DNA from: Rhizobium phaseoli
GTDB taxonomy: Bacteria; Pseudomonadota; Alphaproteobacteria; Rhizobiales; Rhizobiaceae
Length of the DNA: 64,000 nucleotides
Assembly (NCBI RefSeq): GCF_003985125.1
Contig: NZ_ML133568.1
Coordinates: 62,001 to 126,000, forward strand
Direction: 5' to 3'
Below the pieces are notes generated by a model that was given only the letters and a program-made list of their open reading frames with translations, was not told the origin of the DNA and searched no databases. Of the stretch, positions 8,856-18,927 are shown piece by piece. Every line of letters starts with the position of its first letter. Positions within the stretch are counted from its first letter, which is position 1. A program made the position numbers and the translations under genes.

Positions 8856-10559
8856 ATGACCCTCAACGGATGGCTTCAGATCCTGCTTTTTTGCGGGATC
8901 GTTCTTGCACTCGTCAAACCGCTCGGCGGCTATATGACGCGTGTCTTCAGTGGCGAGCGCACGTTTCTGTCGCCGGTCCTCGTTCCGATCGAACGGGGGC
9001 TTTACCGCGTCGCCGGCACCAGCGAAGGCGAGGAGCAGCATTGGACCTCCTATGCCTTCGCCATGCTGATGTTCAATCTTCTCGGCGTCATCGTGCTTTA
9101 CGCTCTGCAGCGGCTGCAGGCCGGGCTTCCCTATAATCCGGCCGGCATGGCGGCCGTCCCGCCGGAGCTTTCCTTCAACACCGCCGTCAGCTTCGTCACC
9201 AATACGAACTGGCAGAACTACGGCGGCGAAAGCACCATGTCCTATCTCACCCAGATGGCCGGCTTCACCGTCCAGAACTTCGTCTCCGCCGCGACCGGCA
9301 TCGCGATCGCGCTCGCCTTCATCCGCGCCTTCTCGCGCGCTTCGGGCAAGGCCATCGGCAACTTCTGGGTCGATATGACGAGAGCAACCTTCTACGTGCT
9401 GCTGCCGATCTCTATCGTGCTGACCCTGGTCTACGTCTATCTCGGCGTGCCCCAGACGCTTGGGCCTTACGTCAATGCGACGACGCTCGAAGGCGCGCAG
9501 CAGACGATCGCCGTCGGCCCGGTCGCTTCGCAGCTCGCCATCAAGATGCTCGGCACCAATGGCGGCGGCTTCTTCAACGCCAATTCCGCCCATCCGTTCG
9601 AAAACCCCGATGCGATCTCCAACCTCATCCAGATGGTGTCGATCTTCGCCATCGGCGCAGCACTGACCAACGTCTTCGGCCGCATGGTCGGCAATCAGCG
9701 CCAGGGGTGGGCGATCCTCGCCACGATGGGCGCACTGTTCCTCGCCGGCGTCATCGTGACTTATTGGGCCGAAGCCGCCGGCAATCCGCTGATGCACGCC
9801 TTCGGCCTTCAGGGCGGCAATATGGAGGGCAAGGAAGTCCGCTTCGGCGTCGCCCTCTCCTCGCTGTTTGCCGTCATCACCACGGCTGCCTCCTGCGGCG
9901 CGGTCAACGCCATGCACGGCTCGTTCACCGCGCTTGGCGGCCTCATTCCGCTGATCAACATGCAGCTCGGCGAAATCATCGTCGGCGGTGTCGGCGCGGG
10001 CTTCTACGGCATCCTGCTGTTCATCATCGTCGCCGTCTTCGTCGCCGGCTTGATGGTCGGCCGCACGCCGGAATATCTCGGCAAGAAGATCGAGGCGAAG
10101 GAAATGAAGATGGCCGTCCTCGCCATTCTCTGCCTGCCGCTCGCCATGCTCGTCTTCACCGCGATCGCCACCGTGCTGCCTTCCGCCGTCGCCTCGGTCG
10201 GCACCGCCGGCCCGCACGGTTTCTCCGAAATCCTCTATGCCTATACCTCGGCTGCGGCCAACAACGGCTCGGCCTTCGGCGGCCTGACCGGCAATACGCC
10301 CTGGTACAATGTGACGCTCGGCATCGGCATGCTCGCCGGCCGCTTCTTGGTCATCATCCCGGCGCTCGCCATCGCCGGCTCTCTAATCGCCAAGAAGACG
10401 GTGCCGGCCTCGGCGGGCACTTTCCCCACCGACGGTCCGCTCTTCGTCGGTCTGCTCGTCGGCACGATCCTGATCGTCGGCGGCCTGACCTTCTTCCCGG
10501 CGCTGGCGCTCGGCCCCGTCGTCGAACACCTGGTCGAGATTGCCGGACAAACCTTCTGA
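8856..10559 (+). CDS. kdpA: KdpA, potassium-translocating subunit
   Basis: A 567-residue polytopic membrane protein of the superfamily of K+ transporters, the channel-like subunit of KdpFABC that selects potassium. The filter-type loops are visible: [46 protein letters not shown] and [11 protein letters not shown]. Length matches the family. I chose ATG 8856 (MTLNGWLQ), as in related rhizobial proteins, over the in-frame TTG at 8841; no strong Shine-Dalgarno is visible for either. It is the second recognised gene of kdpFABC, followed by kdpB after 62 bases. Confidence 0.97.
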   Translation: MTLNGWLQILLFCGIVLALVKPLGGYMTRVFSGERTFLSPVLVPIERGLYRVAGTSEGEEQHWTSYAFAMLMFNLLGVIVLYALQRLQAGLPYNPAGMAAVPPELSFNTAVSFVTNTNWQNYGGESTMSYLTQMAGFTVQNFVSAATGIAIALAFIRAFSRASGKAIGNFWVDMTRATFYVLLPISIVLTLVYVYLGVPQTLGPYVNATTLEGAQQTIAVGPVASQLAIKMLGTNGGGFFNANSAHPFENPDAISNLIQMVSIFAIGAALTNVFGRMVGNQRQGWAILATMGALFLAGVIVTYWAEAAGNPLMHAFGLQGGNMEGKEVRFGVALSSLFAVITTAASCGAVNAMHGSFTALGGLIPLINMQLGEIIVGGVGAGFYGILLFIIVAVFVAGLMVGRTPEYLGKKIEAKEMKMAVLAILCLPLAMLVFTAIATVLPSAVASVGTAGPHGFSEILYAYTSAAANNGSAFGGLTGNTPWYNVTLGIGMLAGRFLVIIPALAIAGSLIAKKTVPASAGTFPTDGPLFVGLLVGTILIVGGLTFFPALALGPVVEHLVEIAGQTF

Positions 10560-10621
10560 GGCGTTGCCCGACCCTGCATCGCCGGGGTCCTTCGCCATCC
10601 TCGTTCAAGCTGGAGTCTCTT

Positions 10622-12682
10622 ATGAGCCAGGCAAAATCCGCGAGCATCATCGATTCTCGCATCCTCATTCCGGCGGCGGGCGCCGCCTTTAAGAAGCTCG
10701 ATCCGCGCGCACTCGCCCGAAACCCTGTTATGTTCGTCGTGGCCACGGTCTCGCTGCTCACCACCGTGCTCTTCCTGCGCGATCTCGTCGCCGGCAACGG
10801 CAATCTCGGCTTCTCCTTCCAGATCAATCTCTGGCTCTGGTTCACCGTGCTGTTTGCCAATTTCGCCGAAGCGGTCGCCGAAGGTCGCGGCAAGGCGCAG
10901 GCGGATTCATTGCGCAAGGCGCGCACCGAAACCCAGGCCAAGCTGCTCACCGGCAACAACGGCAACGATTACCGCATGGTGCCCGGCACCAGCCTCAAGG
11001 TCGGCGATATCGTGCTCGTCGAAGCCGGCGACATCATCCCCTCGGACGGCGAGGTCATCGAAGGTGTGGCCTCCGTCAACGAAGCGGCGATCACGGGCGA
11101 ATCCGCCCCCGTCATCCGCGAATCCGGTGGCGACCGCTCAGCAGTGACCGGCGGCACCCAGGTGCTGTCCGACTGGATCCGCGTCCGCATCACCGCGGCG
11201 GCCGGCTCCACCTTCCTCGACCGGATGATTTCACTGGTCGAGGGCGCGCAGCGCCAGAAGACCCCGAACGAGATCGCGCTCAATATCCTGCTTGCCGGCA
11301 TGACGCTGATCTTCGTGCTCGCCACCGCGACCATCCCGAGCTTTGCCATCTATGCCGGCGGCTCGATCCCGATCATCATTCTCGTCGCCCTGTTCGTCAC
11401 CCTGATCCCGACCACGATCGGCGCGCTGCTGTCGGCGATCGGCATTGCCGGCATGGACCGTCTCGTCCGCTTCAACGTGCTCGCCATGTCCGGCCGCGCG
11501 GTCGAGGCCGCCGGCGACGTCGACACGCTGCTGCTCGACAAAACCGGCACGATCACGCTCGGCAATCGCCAGGCGACGAGCTTTCGCCCGGTGCGCGGCG
11601 TTTCCGAACAGGAACTCGCCGATGCCGCCCAGCTTGCCTCGCTCGCCGACGAAACGCCGGAAGGCCGTTCAATCGTCGTGCTCGCCAAGGAGAAATATGC
11701 GATCCGCGGCCGCGACATGGCGACCCTCAAGGCGACCTTCGTGCCCTTCACCGCCCAGACTCGCATGAGCGGCGTCGATCTCGAAGGCGCCTCGATCCGC
11801 AAGGGCGCGGTCGATACCGTGCTGACCTATGTCAACAGCGACGCCCCCTCGAAAAACCGCAGCGAGGTCGTGCGAGAACTGCAATCGATCGCCGACGAGG
11901 TCGCCAAATCAGGCGGCACGCCGCTCGCCGTCGCCCGTGACGGCCGGCTGCTCGGCATCATCCAGCTGAAGGACATCGTCAAGGGCGGCATCCGCGAACG
12001 CTTCGCGGAGCTACGCCGCATGGGCATCCGCACCGTGATGATCACCGGCGACAACCCGCTGACGGCGGCCGCCATCGCCGCCGAGGCCGGCGTCGACGAC
12101 TTCCTCGCCCAGGCGACGCCGGAGATGAAACTGGCGCTGATGCGCGAGGAGCAGGCCAAGGGCAAGCTCGTCGCCATGTGCGGCGACGGCACCAACGATG
12201 CGCCGGCTCTCGCCCAGGCCGATGTCGGCGTCGCCATGAACACCGGCACGGTCGCCGCCCGCGAGGCCGGCAACATGGTCGATCTCGACTCGGACCCGAC
12301 CAAGCTCATCGAGATCGTCGAGATCGGCAAGCAGCTTCTGATGACGCGCGGCGCGCTGACGACCTTCTCGATCGCCAACGACATCGCCAAGTATTTCGCC
12401 ATCATCCCGGCGATGTTCCTGACCTTCTATCCGCAGCTCGGCGTGCTCAATGTCATGGGGCTTTCGACGCCGCAAAGCGCCATCCTCTCGGCGATCATCT
12501 TCAACGCGTTGATCATCATCGCGTTGATCCCGTTGTCCCTAAAGGGCGTGCGCTACCGCCCGATCGGCGCCGGCGCACTGCTGTCGCGCAACTTGCTGGT
12601 CTACGGCCTCGGCGGCATCCTGGTGCCCTTCATCGGCATCAAGGCGATCGACATGGCCGTCGCCGCCCTCGGCCTTGCTTAA
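10622..12682 (+). CDS. kdpB: KdpB, P-type ATPase catalytic subunit
   Basis: A 686-residue type IA P-type ATPase, the energy-coupling subunit of KdpFABC. Key motifs are present: TGES (actuator domain), the phosphorylation motif DKTGT with D306, the nucleotide-binding [11 protein letters not shown], and the hinge [19 protein letters not shown]. About seven membrane helices are expected. The ATG at 10622 begins MSQAKSAS, as in relatives; the frame stays open far upstream inside kdpA but that is a shadow. kdpC follows after 14 bases. Confidence 0.98.
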   Translation: MSQAKSASIIDSRILIPAAGAAFKKLDPRALARNPVMFVVATVSLLTTVLFLRDLVAGNGNLGFSFQINLWLWFTVLFANFAEAVAEGRGKAQADSLRKARTETQAKLLTGNNGNDYRMVPGTSLKVGDIVLVEAGDIIPSDGEVIEGVASVNEAAITGESAPVIRESGGDRSAVTGGTQVLSDWIRVRITAAAGSTFLDRMISLVEGAQRQKTPNEIALNILLAGMTLIFVLATATIPSFAIYAGGSIPIIILVALFVTLIPTTIGALLSAIGIAGMDRLVRFNVLAMSGRAVEAAGDVDTLLLDKTGTITLGNRQATSFRPVRGVSEQELADAAQLASLADETPEGRSIVVLAKEKYAIRGRDMATLKATFVPFTAQTRMSGVDLEGASIRKGAVDTVLTYVNSDAPSKNRSEVVRELQSIADEVAKSGGTPLAVARDGRLLGIIQLKDIVKGGIRERFAELRRMGIRTVMITGDNPLTAAAIAAEAGVDDFLAQATPEMKLALMREEQAKGKLVAMCGDGTNDAPALAQADVGVAMNTGTVAAREAGNMVDLDSDPTKLIEIVEIGKQLLMTRGALTTFSIANDIAKYFAIIPAMFLTFYPQLGVLNVMGLSTPQSAILSAIIFNALIIIALIPLSLKGVRYRPIGAGALLSRNLLVYGLGGILVPFIGIKAIDMAVAALGLA

Positions 12683-12696
12683 AGGAGTTAAGAACA

Positions 12697-13266
12697 ATGT
12701 TTAGAGAATTTCGCCCGGCGATCGTCATGATCGTCGCCACCACCGCCATAACAGGCCTTCTCTACCCCCTCGCCATGACCGGGGCCGCCCAGGCCCTCTT
12801 CCCCGCCCAGGCGAATGGCAGCCTGGTCGAGAAGAATGGTCAGGTGATCGGCTCGACGCTGATCGGCCAGGCCTTCACCGCAGACAAGTATTTCCACGGC
12901 CGTCCGTCGGCCGCTGGCGACGGCTACAATGCGGCCGCCTCCAGCGGCTCCAACCTCGGCCCGACCAGCCAGAAGCTGATCGACCGCGTCAAGGGCGACT
13001 ACGAGGCCGCCAAGGCGGCAAACCCGACCGCCGGGGTGCCCGCCGACCTCGTCACCGCCTCGGGCAGCGGCCTCGATCCTGACATCTCACCCGACGCCGC
13101 CCACTTCCAGGTGCCCCGGGTCGCCAAGGCACGAGGCCTGGACGAGGCCAAGATCAAGGCGCTGGTCGACGGCGCCGTCCAGGCCCGCGAACTCGGCCTT
13201 CTCGGCGAACCCACCGTCAATGTTCTGGCGTTGAATCAGAGGCTTGATGCTTCTATGACTGAGTGA
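12697..13266 (+). CDS. kdpC: KdpC subunit of the potassium-transporting ATPase
   Basis: A 189-residue protein with one N-terminal membrane helix (residues 9-30) and a periplasmic domain. It carries the family signatures [17 protein letters not shown], the N/S-rich ASSGSNLGP, and [22 protein letters not shown]. KdpC holds KdpA and KdpB together and affects ATP affinity. AAAGGAG precedes the ATG. It ends the structural operon; a palindromic repeat lies between it and kdpD. Confidence 0.97.
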   Translation: MFREFRPAIVMIVATTAITGLLYPLAMTGAAQALFPAQANGSLVEKNGQVIGSTLIGQAFTADKYFHGRPSAAGDGYNAAASSGSNLGPTSQKLIDRVKGDYEAAKAANPTAGVPADLVTASGSGLDPDISPDAAHFQVPRVAKARGLDEAKIKALVDGAVQARELGLLGEPTVNVLALNQRLDASMTE

Positions 13267-13356
13267 GTTTAGGCGAACGACGGACGGCTTGATAAAGCGG
13301 CCGACGCGGTCTGCCGTGTACGCCGCGGAGAGTTTGGCACGAAAGCCAACCCTACT

Positions 13357-13448
13357 CTCCGTCATCCTCGGGCCTGACCCGAGGATCCATGCCGCGGCTG
13401 CTGGTGGGTGCCGTGTGGATGCTCGGCTCAAGGCCGAGCATGACGGAG
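13357..13448. repeat. Palindromic intergenic repeat between kdpC and kdpD
   Basis: Outer arms CTCCGTCAT (13357-13365) and ATGACGGAG (13440-13448) enclose two inner hairpins: CCTCGGG / CCCGAGG at 13366-13384, and ATGCTCGG / CCGAGCAT near 13419-13441. This layout is typical of dispersed REP-like elements in rhizobia. It splits kdpFABC from kdpDE and could terminate or dampen read-through. The remainder of 13267-13598 shows no gene. Confidence 0.65.
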
Positions 13449-13598
13449 GGTGGGGGATGGACCGAGCCATTCGCAGCGTTATCGCTGATCTCGGAAACGC
13501 GCTTCGCCAACTGAATGAAACAATGCCGGCCTCCGGCTCAATTGAGATGGAGAGACGTAACGCCCTCCAGTACAGCCATTCGCAGAAAGACCAGACGC

Positions 13599-16307
13599 AT
13601 GCCAGACGACAATCGCGACCAGGCCGGCAGGCCCTCGCCGGACGCGCTTCTCGAAAAAGCCCGGGCGGAAACGCGCGGCCGTCTGAAGATCTTCCTCGGC
13701 GCCGCCCCCGGCGTCGGCAAGACCTATGAAATGCTGATCTCCGGCCGCGCCAAGATCGCTGACGGCCTCGATGTCGTCATCGGCGTCGTCGAGACCCATG
13801 GCCGCAAGGAGACCGAGGCGCTGGTCGCCGGCTTCGAGATCATCCCACGCGTCGAAATCGACTATAAGGGCCGGGTGCTCGAAGAGATGGACCTTGACGG
13901 CATCCTCGCTCGTCGGCCGGATCTCGTGCTCGTCGACGAGCTCGCCCATACCAATGCCGAGGGCAGCCGTCATCCGAAACGTTACCTCGACGTCAAGGAA
14001 TTGCTCGATCGCGGCATCGACGTCTATACGACGCTGAACATCCAGCATGTGGAAAGCCTGAACGACGTCGTCTCGCAGATCACCCGCATCCGCGTACGCG
14101 AGACGGTGCCGGATTCGATCATCGACCTGGCCGACGATGTCGAGATCATCGATCTGACGCCGGACGATCTGATCAAGCGGCTGCATGACGGCAAGGTCTA
14201 TATGCCGCGCACGGCCGAGCGGGCGCTGACCAATTATTTCACCCCGGGCAATCTGACGGCGCTCAGGGAGCTGGCGCTGCGCAAAACCGCCCAGCGCGTC
14301 GACGACCAGTTGCTGACCCATATGCACGCGCATGCCATCTCCGGTCCCTGGGCGGCGGGCGAACGCGTCCTCGTCTCGGTCGATCATCACCCGCGCTCGG
14401 CCTCGCTGGTGCGCTACGCCGCCCGCATGGCCTCGCGCCTGCGCGCGCCCTGGGCGGCCGTCTATATCGAGACCAGCCGCTCGATCAACCTCGCCGAAGC
14501 CGAGCGTGATACGATCGCATCGACGCTGCGGCTTGCCGAACAGCTCGGCGGCGAGGCGATCACCCTTCCCGGGCGCGAGGTGGCCGAGGAGCTCGTCCGC
14601 CATGCCACCGCCAACAATGTCACCCACATCGTCATCGGCGCACCGAAAAAGCCGACATGGCGTGACTGGTGGGGCCGCTCGATTACCGACGAGCTGATCC
14701 GCAAGACCGGCGAGATCAGCGTCCACGTCATATCGGGCAACGAGAAGGACGGCACCACCGCGCGCGGCATCAAGGCCGCCGCCACCGCGCCGCAGCTGGA
14801 TTTCAGAGCCTATCTGCTGGCGACCGTCTATGTCGCCATCGCACTCGGCGTCAGCATCGTGCTCGACCAGGTGCTCGACGTGCGCAACCTGGCGCTGGTC
14901 TTCCTGATGGCGGTGTTGACCTCCGCCGTGCTGCACGGGCTGCGGCCGGCACTCTACAGCTGCATTCTCGGCGCGCTGTCCTTCAACTTCTTCTTCCTGC
15001 CGCCGCGCTACACGCTGACGATCAGCGATCCGGAAAGCGTGCTCGCCTTCTTCTTCTTCCTCGGCGTCGCCATCATCGCCAGCAATCTGACCGCCACCGT
15101 GCAGCGCCAGGCCGCCGCCGCCCGGCAGCGGGCGCGCACGACCGAAGACCTATACCTCTTCTCCAAGAAGCTCGCCGGCACCGGCACGCTCGACGACGTG
15201 CTCTGGGCGACCGCCTTCCAGCTCGCCTCGATGCTGAAGGTCCGCGTCGTGCTGCTGCTGCCCGAGGAAGGCAGCATCGCCGTGAAAGCCGGTTATCCGC
15301 CCGACGACACGCTCGACGAGGCCGATATCGCCGCCGCCCGCTGGGCCTGGGAGCACAATCACGCCGCCGGCCGCGGCGCCGACACCCTGCCCGGCGCCAA
15401 GCGTCTCTACGTGCCGCTCAGAACCGGGCGCGCCGCCGTCGGCGTCATCGGCCTCGACAGCGACCGCCGCGACGGGCCGCTGCTGACGCCCGAGCAGCAA
15501 CGGCTGCTCGACGCGCTGGCTGACCAGGCGGCCCTTGCCATCGAACGCGTCCAGCTCGTCGCCGATGTCGACCGGGCAAGGCTTGCGGCCGAAGCCGACC
15601 GGCTGCGCTCGGCCCTGCTCACCTCGATCTCGCATGATCTGAAGACACCGCTTGCCGCCATCCTCGGCGCCGCCGGCACGTTACGCGACTATTTCGCCTC
15701 GATGCCGGAGGAGGATCGCACCGACCTGCTGTCCACGGTCGTCGATGAATCCGAGCGCCTCAACCGCTTCATCGCCAATCTGCTCGACATGACCAAGATC
15801 GAATCCGGCGCGATGGAGCCGAACTCCGCACTGCACTATGCCGGCGATATCGTCGGCACGGCGCTCGCCCGCGCCGCAAAGATCCTCGAACACCACAAGA
15901 CCGAGATGAGCATTCCGGCCGAACTGCCGATGGTGCGGGTCGATCCGGTGCTGTTCGAGCAGGTGATCTTCAACCTGCTCGACAATGCCGCCAAATACGC
16001 TCCGGAGGGATCGGTGATCCAAATCGAAGGCTGGGCCGATGCCGACAATGTCGTCGTGCAGGTTTCCGACGAAGGCCCCGGCATCCCGCCGGCCGACCTC
16101 GCCCGCGTCTTCGACACTTTCTACCGGGTGCGCAAGGGCGATCAGGTGCGCGCCGGCACCGGACTTGGCCTGTCCATCTGCCGCGGCTTCATCGAGGCGA
16201 TGGGCGGCACGATCGCGGCCGGCAACCGCAGAGGCCGCCCGGGCGCCGTCTTTACCATCCGGCTGCCGAAACCCAACGACATTCCGAAACTGGACGACCT
16301 CAAATGA
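13599..16307 (+). CDS. kdpD: KdpD, osmo/potassium-sensing histidine kinase
   Basis: A 902-residue sensor kinase. N-terminal KdpD domain with Walker A GAAPGVGKT (34-42) and DELAHTN, then a universal-stress-protein-like domain (about 250-375), four close membrane helices (about 400-500), a GAF-type region, a HisKA domain with H679 in SISHDLKTPLA, and a HATPase domain ending with GTGLGLSICRGF. It phosphorylates KdpE when potassium is limiting. The ATG at 13599 is chosen because the upstream 28 codons look non-coding; the Shine-Dalgarno is weak. Its end overlaps kdpE by ATGA. Confidence 0.96.
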   Translation: MPDDNRDQAGRPSPDALLEKARAETRGRLKIFLGAAPGVGKTYEMLISGRAKIADGLDVVIGVVETHGRKETEALVAGFEIIPRVEIDYKGRVLEEMDLDGILARRPDLVLVDELAHTNAEGSRHPKRYLDVKELLDRGIDVYTTLNIQHVESLNDVVSQITRIRVRETVPDSIIDLADDVEIIDLTPDDLIKRLHDGKVYMPRTAERALTNYFTPGNLTALRELALRKTAQRVDDQLLTHMHAHAISGPWAAGERVLVSVDHHPRSASLVRYAARMASRLRAPWAAVYIETSRSINLAEAERDTIASTLRLAEQLGGEAITLPGREVAEELVRHATANNVTHIVIGAPKKPTWRDWWGRSITDELIRKTGEISVHVISGNEKDGTTARGIKAAATAPQLDFRAYLLATVYVAIALGVSIVLDQVLDVRNLALVFLMAVLTSAVLHGLRPALYSCILGALSFNFFFLPPRYTLTISDPESVLAFFFFLGVAIIASNLTATVQRQAAAARQRARTTEDLYLFSKKLAGTGTLDDVLWATAFQLASMLKVRVVLLLPEEGSIAVKAGYPPDDTLDEADIAAARWAWEHNHAAGRGADTLPGAKRLYVPLRTGRAAVGVIGLDSDRRDGPLLTPEQQRLLDALADQAALAIERVQLVADVDRARLAAEADRLRSALLTSISHDLKTPLAAILGAAGTLRDYFASMPEEDRTDLLSTVVDESERLNRFIANLLDMTKIESGAMEPNSALHYAGDIVGTALARAAKILEHHKTEMSIPAELPMVRVDPVLFEQVIFNLLDNAAKYAPEGSVIQIEGWADADNVVVQVSDEGPGIPPADLARVFDTFYRVRKGDQVRAGTGLGLSICRGFIEAMGGTIAAGNRRGRPGAVFTIRLPKPNDIPKLDDLK

Positions 16308-16996
16308 CCGGTTCAGCCGTCAAAATCCTCGTCGTCGACGACGAACCGCCGATCCGCAAGCTGCTCCGCGTCGGCCTGACCGCGCAGGGCTACGAAGTGC
16401 AGGAAGTGCCGAACGCTGAAAGCGCCCGCCAGTCGGTCGCCGACGACATGCCCGACCTCGTCGTGCTCGATCTTGGCCTGCCCGACACGCCGGGCCATGA
16501 CCTCCTGCAGGAGTGGCGCGACGGCGGGCTTTCCATGCCTGTCGTCATCCTCTCCAGCCGCACCGACGAGGCCGGCATCGTCAAGGCGCTGGAAAGCGGC
16601 GCCGACGATTACGTCACCAAGCCCTTCGGCATCAACGAACTCGGCGCCCGCATCCGCGTGGCGTTGCGCCACCGGCTGCAGCAGCAGGGGGAAAAGGCGA
16701 TCTTCCAGGCCGGCGGGCTGTCGATCGACCTTGTCAAGCGCATCGTCAAGGTCGACGGCGAGGAACTCAAACTGTCGCCGAAGGAATACGACATCCTGCG
16801 CGTGCTCGCCCAGCATGCGGGCAAGGTGCTGACCCACCAGTTTCTCTTGAAGCAGGTATGGGGGCCGGCGGCCGACGTGCAATATCTGCGCGTCTACATC
16901 AGGCAAATAAGGCAAAAAATCGAGAAAATTCCGGATCAGCCGTACTATATAACCACCGAGACCGGCGTCGGCTACCGGCTCAGAGAACCGGACTGA
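16304..16996 (+). CDS. kdpE: KdpE, OmpR-type response regulator
   Basis: A 230-residue response regulator. The receiver domain has the acidic pair DD (12-13), phospho-acceptor D56 in VVLDLGLPD, and K in VTKPFG. The C-terminal winged helix contains the OmpR-type motif YLRVYIRQIRQKIE. It activates kdpFABC on phosphorylation by KdpD. The start overlaps the kdpD stop (ATGA), so the pair is translationally coupled. Confidence 0.96.
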   Translation: MTGSAVKILVVDDEPPIRKLLRVGLTAQGYEVQEVPNAESARQSVADDMPDLVVLDLGLPDTPGHDLLQEWRDGGLSMPVVILSSRTDEAGIVKALESGADDYVTKPFGINELGARIRVALRHRLQQQGEKAIFQAGGLSIDLVKRIVKVDGEELKLSPKEYDILRVLAQHAGKVLTHQFLLKQVWGPAADVQYLRVYIRQIRQKIEKIPDQPYYITTETGVGYRLREPD

Positions 16997-17045
16997 CATC
17001 CCCCTCCCCGTTGCCGACCTTCGAGCCGACCATATCGAGAATGAC

Positions 17046-17501
17046 ATGAACCTTCCCAACATCATCCGGCCGGAACACACATTCATTGGCGTGTCGGCTC
17101 CGACGAAATGGCGGGCGTTGCAGACCATTGCGGACAAGGCGGCCATCGCCTTTTCCGTCGACGCGCCGATCATCCTGAAGGCGCTCGAAGCCCGCGAAAA
17201 ACTCGGCTCCACCGGGATCGGCAACGGTATCGCCATTCCGCATGCGGCGATCGACGGCATGAGCAGCCCGCGCGGTCTGCTCTTCCGCTTTTCCCGGCCG
17301 CTGGATTTCGAGGCGATCGACGATATCCCGGCCGACATTGCGGTGGTGCTGCTTTTCGGGGAGAACAACCGCGGCGAATATCTGAACGTGCTGTCCGCCA
17401 TCGCGCGGCGGCTGCAATCGGACGGCGTGCTTGCCGCCATGCGCAAGGCAAGGACGGCCGACGAATTCTATTCCGATTTCATCGCCGATTCCCGGGTATG
17501 A
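17046..17501 (+). CDS. PTS EIIA-domain protein (PtsN-like)
   Basis: A 151-residue single EIIA domain of the nitrogen-PTS/fructose type. The phosphorylatable histidine is H66 in STGIGNGIAIPHA, and the rest (ARRLQSDGVLAAMRKA) fits PtsN. Such proteins are phosphorylated by the PtsP-PtsO chain and act as regulators rather than sugar transporters. In E. coli the unphosphorylated EIIA-Ntr binds KdpD. Here the gene lies 49 bases downstream of kdpE on the same strand, which strongly suggests a dedicated Kdp-linked regulator. The Shine-Dalgarno is weak, so co-transcription with kdpDE is likely. Confidence 0.85.
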   Translation: MNLPNIIRPEHTFIGVSAPTKWRALQTIADKAAIAFSVDAPIILKALEAREKLGSTGIGNGIAIPHAAIDGMSSPRGLLFRFSRPLDFEAIDDIPADIAVVLLFGENNRGEYLNVLSAIARRLQSDGVLAAMRKARTADEFYSDFIADSRV

Positions 17502-17529
17502 AAAAGGCGCGGCCCGAAGGCCGCGCCCG
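17501..17529 (-). terminator. Rho-independent terminator of the porin gene
   Basis: On the minus strand, GGCGCGGCC, loop TTCG, GGCCGCGCC is followed by TTTTT. It begins about 20 bases after the porin stop codon. Because it overlaps the EIIA stop codon, it also marks the end of that convergent gene. Confidence 0.85.
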
Positions 17530-17550
17530 CTCGTCTGCGATCAGACGATC

Positions 17551-18567
17551 TTAGAAATCGCGCTGGAAGCGCAGGAAGCCGAACACTTCGTCGTCGCCTT
17601 CGTCCTCATCGTGATATTGCACGCTGAGCTTCGAACGCAGGTCGTCGACGATCCGGTAGTCGATCGTGACACCGGTCGTGTAGGCGCTGCCGCCGGTGAA
17701 GCCATTGCCGTCAGCTTCGAGAGCGATGTTTTCGAAGTACTGGAAGCCGGGGGTGATCGACCACTTGTCGTTGATCTTCAGCGCGTATTCTGCTGCGATC
17801 GTCCACTCGGACTCTTCGTAGTAGTAGTTGGCGCCGCTTGCCCAGACGCCGGCAATGCCGAGCGTGCCGGGACCGATATCGGCATAGACGATACCACGAA
17901 CAGCGACTTCGCTGGTGTCGGTGTCATAACCGGCAAGCAGGTAAGCGCTGATGGCGCCGGCCTTGTAGGAAACCTGGCCTGCGACACCGAAGTTGTTCGG
18001 GCCTTCGCCCGGCTTGGTGGCATAGTCCTCTTCCAGCTCGTCGACCGAGAGGCCGGCGGCGAAAGCGCCGTTCTCGTACTGATAACGGATCGAGTTGTGG
18101 GTGGTCTCGTTGCTGGCGAGCGTATCGGTCTCGCCGCTCATGTCGTCATCCCACCAGCTATAGAGCTTACCGACGCGGAAGCCGGCGATGTCGATATAGC
18201 CTTCATCCAGCAGTGCTTCCTGATCGGAGGCGTTGTCGGCATTGTAGCGCAGGGTCATGACGCCGGTCAGCGTGCCGTATTCGGTGTCGTTCTTGGCCTG
18301 GAAGGTGACCTGACCACGCGTCCAGAAGTTCACGTCGGAATCGCCGGAAATATGATCACCGAAGCGCACTTCGGTACGGATGTAACCGCCGATCGAAAGG
18401 CATGTTTCCGTTCCCGGAATATAAAAATAACCGGTGCCGTAGGCGTCGCAAACGCGAACATATTCCACGGGCTCGGGTTCCGCCGCCACGATGGCGTCGG
18501 CTGCGCGTGCTCCGGAGGCCGCGGCAAGGGCGGCAACGGAGGCAAAAAGGATAGTTCTGATATTCAT
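17551..18567 (-). CDS. Outer-membrane porin (RopA / Porin_2 family)
   Basis: A 338-residue beta-barrel protein with a Sec signal peptide cut after GARA (about residue 22). Two cysteines, C40 and C56, bracket DAYGTGYFYIPGTET and precede CLSIGGYIRTEVRFG, which is the signature N-terminus of rhizobial porins. Aromatic-ended amphipathic strands alternate throughout and the chain ends with RFQRDF, the terminal phenylalanine needed for barrel assembly. It forms general diffusion pores. It is a single gene with its own terminator. High codon bias and acidic loops (DEDEGDDE) fit a highly expressed surface protein. Confidence 0.93.
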   Translation of the reverse strand: MNIRTILFASVAALAAASGARAADAIVAAEPEPVEYVRVCDAYGTGYFYIPGTETCLSIGGYIRTEVRFGDHISGDSDVNFWTRGQVTFQAKNDTEYGTLTGVMTLRYNADNASDQEALLDEGYIDIAGFRVGKLYSWWDDDMSGETDTLASNETTHNSIRYQYENGAFAAGLSVDELEEDYATKPGEGPNNFGVAGQVSYKAGAISAYLLAGYDTDTSEVAVRGIVYADIGPGTLGIAGVWASGANYYYEESEWTIAAEYALKINDKWSITPGFQYFENIALEADGNGFTGGSAYTTGVTIDYRIVDDLRSKLSVQYHDEDEGDDEVFGFLRFQRDF

Positions 18568-18803
18568 TTTGAATGGCCCTAACAGGTTTGGAATGCGAGG
18601 CGCATTTCAAGGGATGCCCCCACGTAGCGGCCGGCAAATACGACCGCACCGCCGCCATATAGGAATCCGCAAGTGTCAAGGCGGCAAAATCCGGGCAGAA
18701 ATCGGCATCGCCTCCATCGCTTGCGGAGGAACTGTGGCAGAAAAAACACGGTTCTGTGGCCGGACCGGGGCGAGCCAGGAATTGGCCGCGGCCAACTTCG
18801 GCA

Positions 18804-18823
18804 TGTCCATTTCAAAATGGACA
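18804..18823. promoter_or_regulatory. Perfect palindrome upstream of the sulfate transport operon
   Basis: TGTCCATT, 4-base spacer TCAA, AATGGACA, ending about 105 bases before the binding-protein ATG. An operator for a dimeric regulator is the simplest reading, but a regulator cannot be named. It lies in the 360-base gap 18568-18927 between the divergent porin and sulfate genes; apart from the expected two promoters I see no gene there. Confidence 0.4.
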
Positions 18824-18927
18824 CGTAAATGGAATGAGATTCTAAGAGATCCGCAAAAACGGAAAGTCCTTTCGTTTCATTATACGACTGACTTGATAGA
18901 GTTAAGACAGTAAACAGGAGGGTCCCA

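Noticed and set aside
8754..10217. A 487-codon minus-strand frame
   Set aside because: It is antisense to kdpA; the composition (D/G/H/R-rich) is typical of shadow translation.
9707..10621. A 305-codon N-terminal extension of KdpB
   Set aside because: It lies inside kdpA in another frame; family alignment places the start at 10622.
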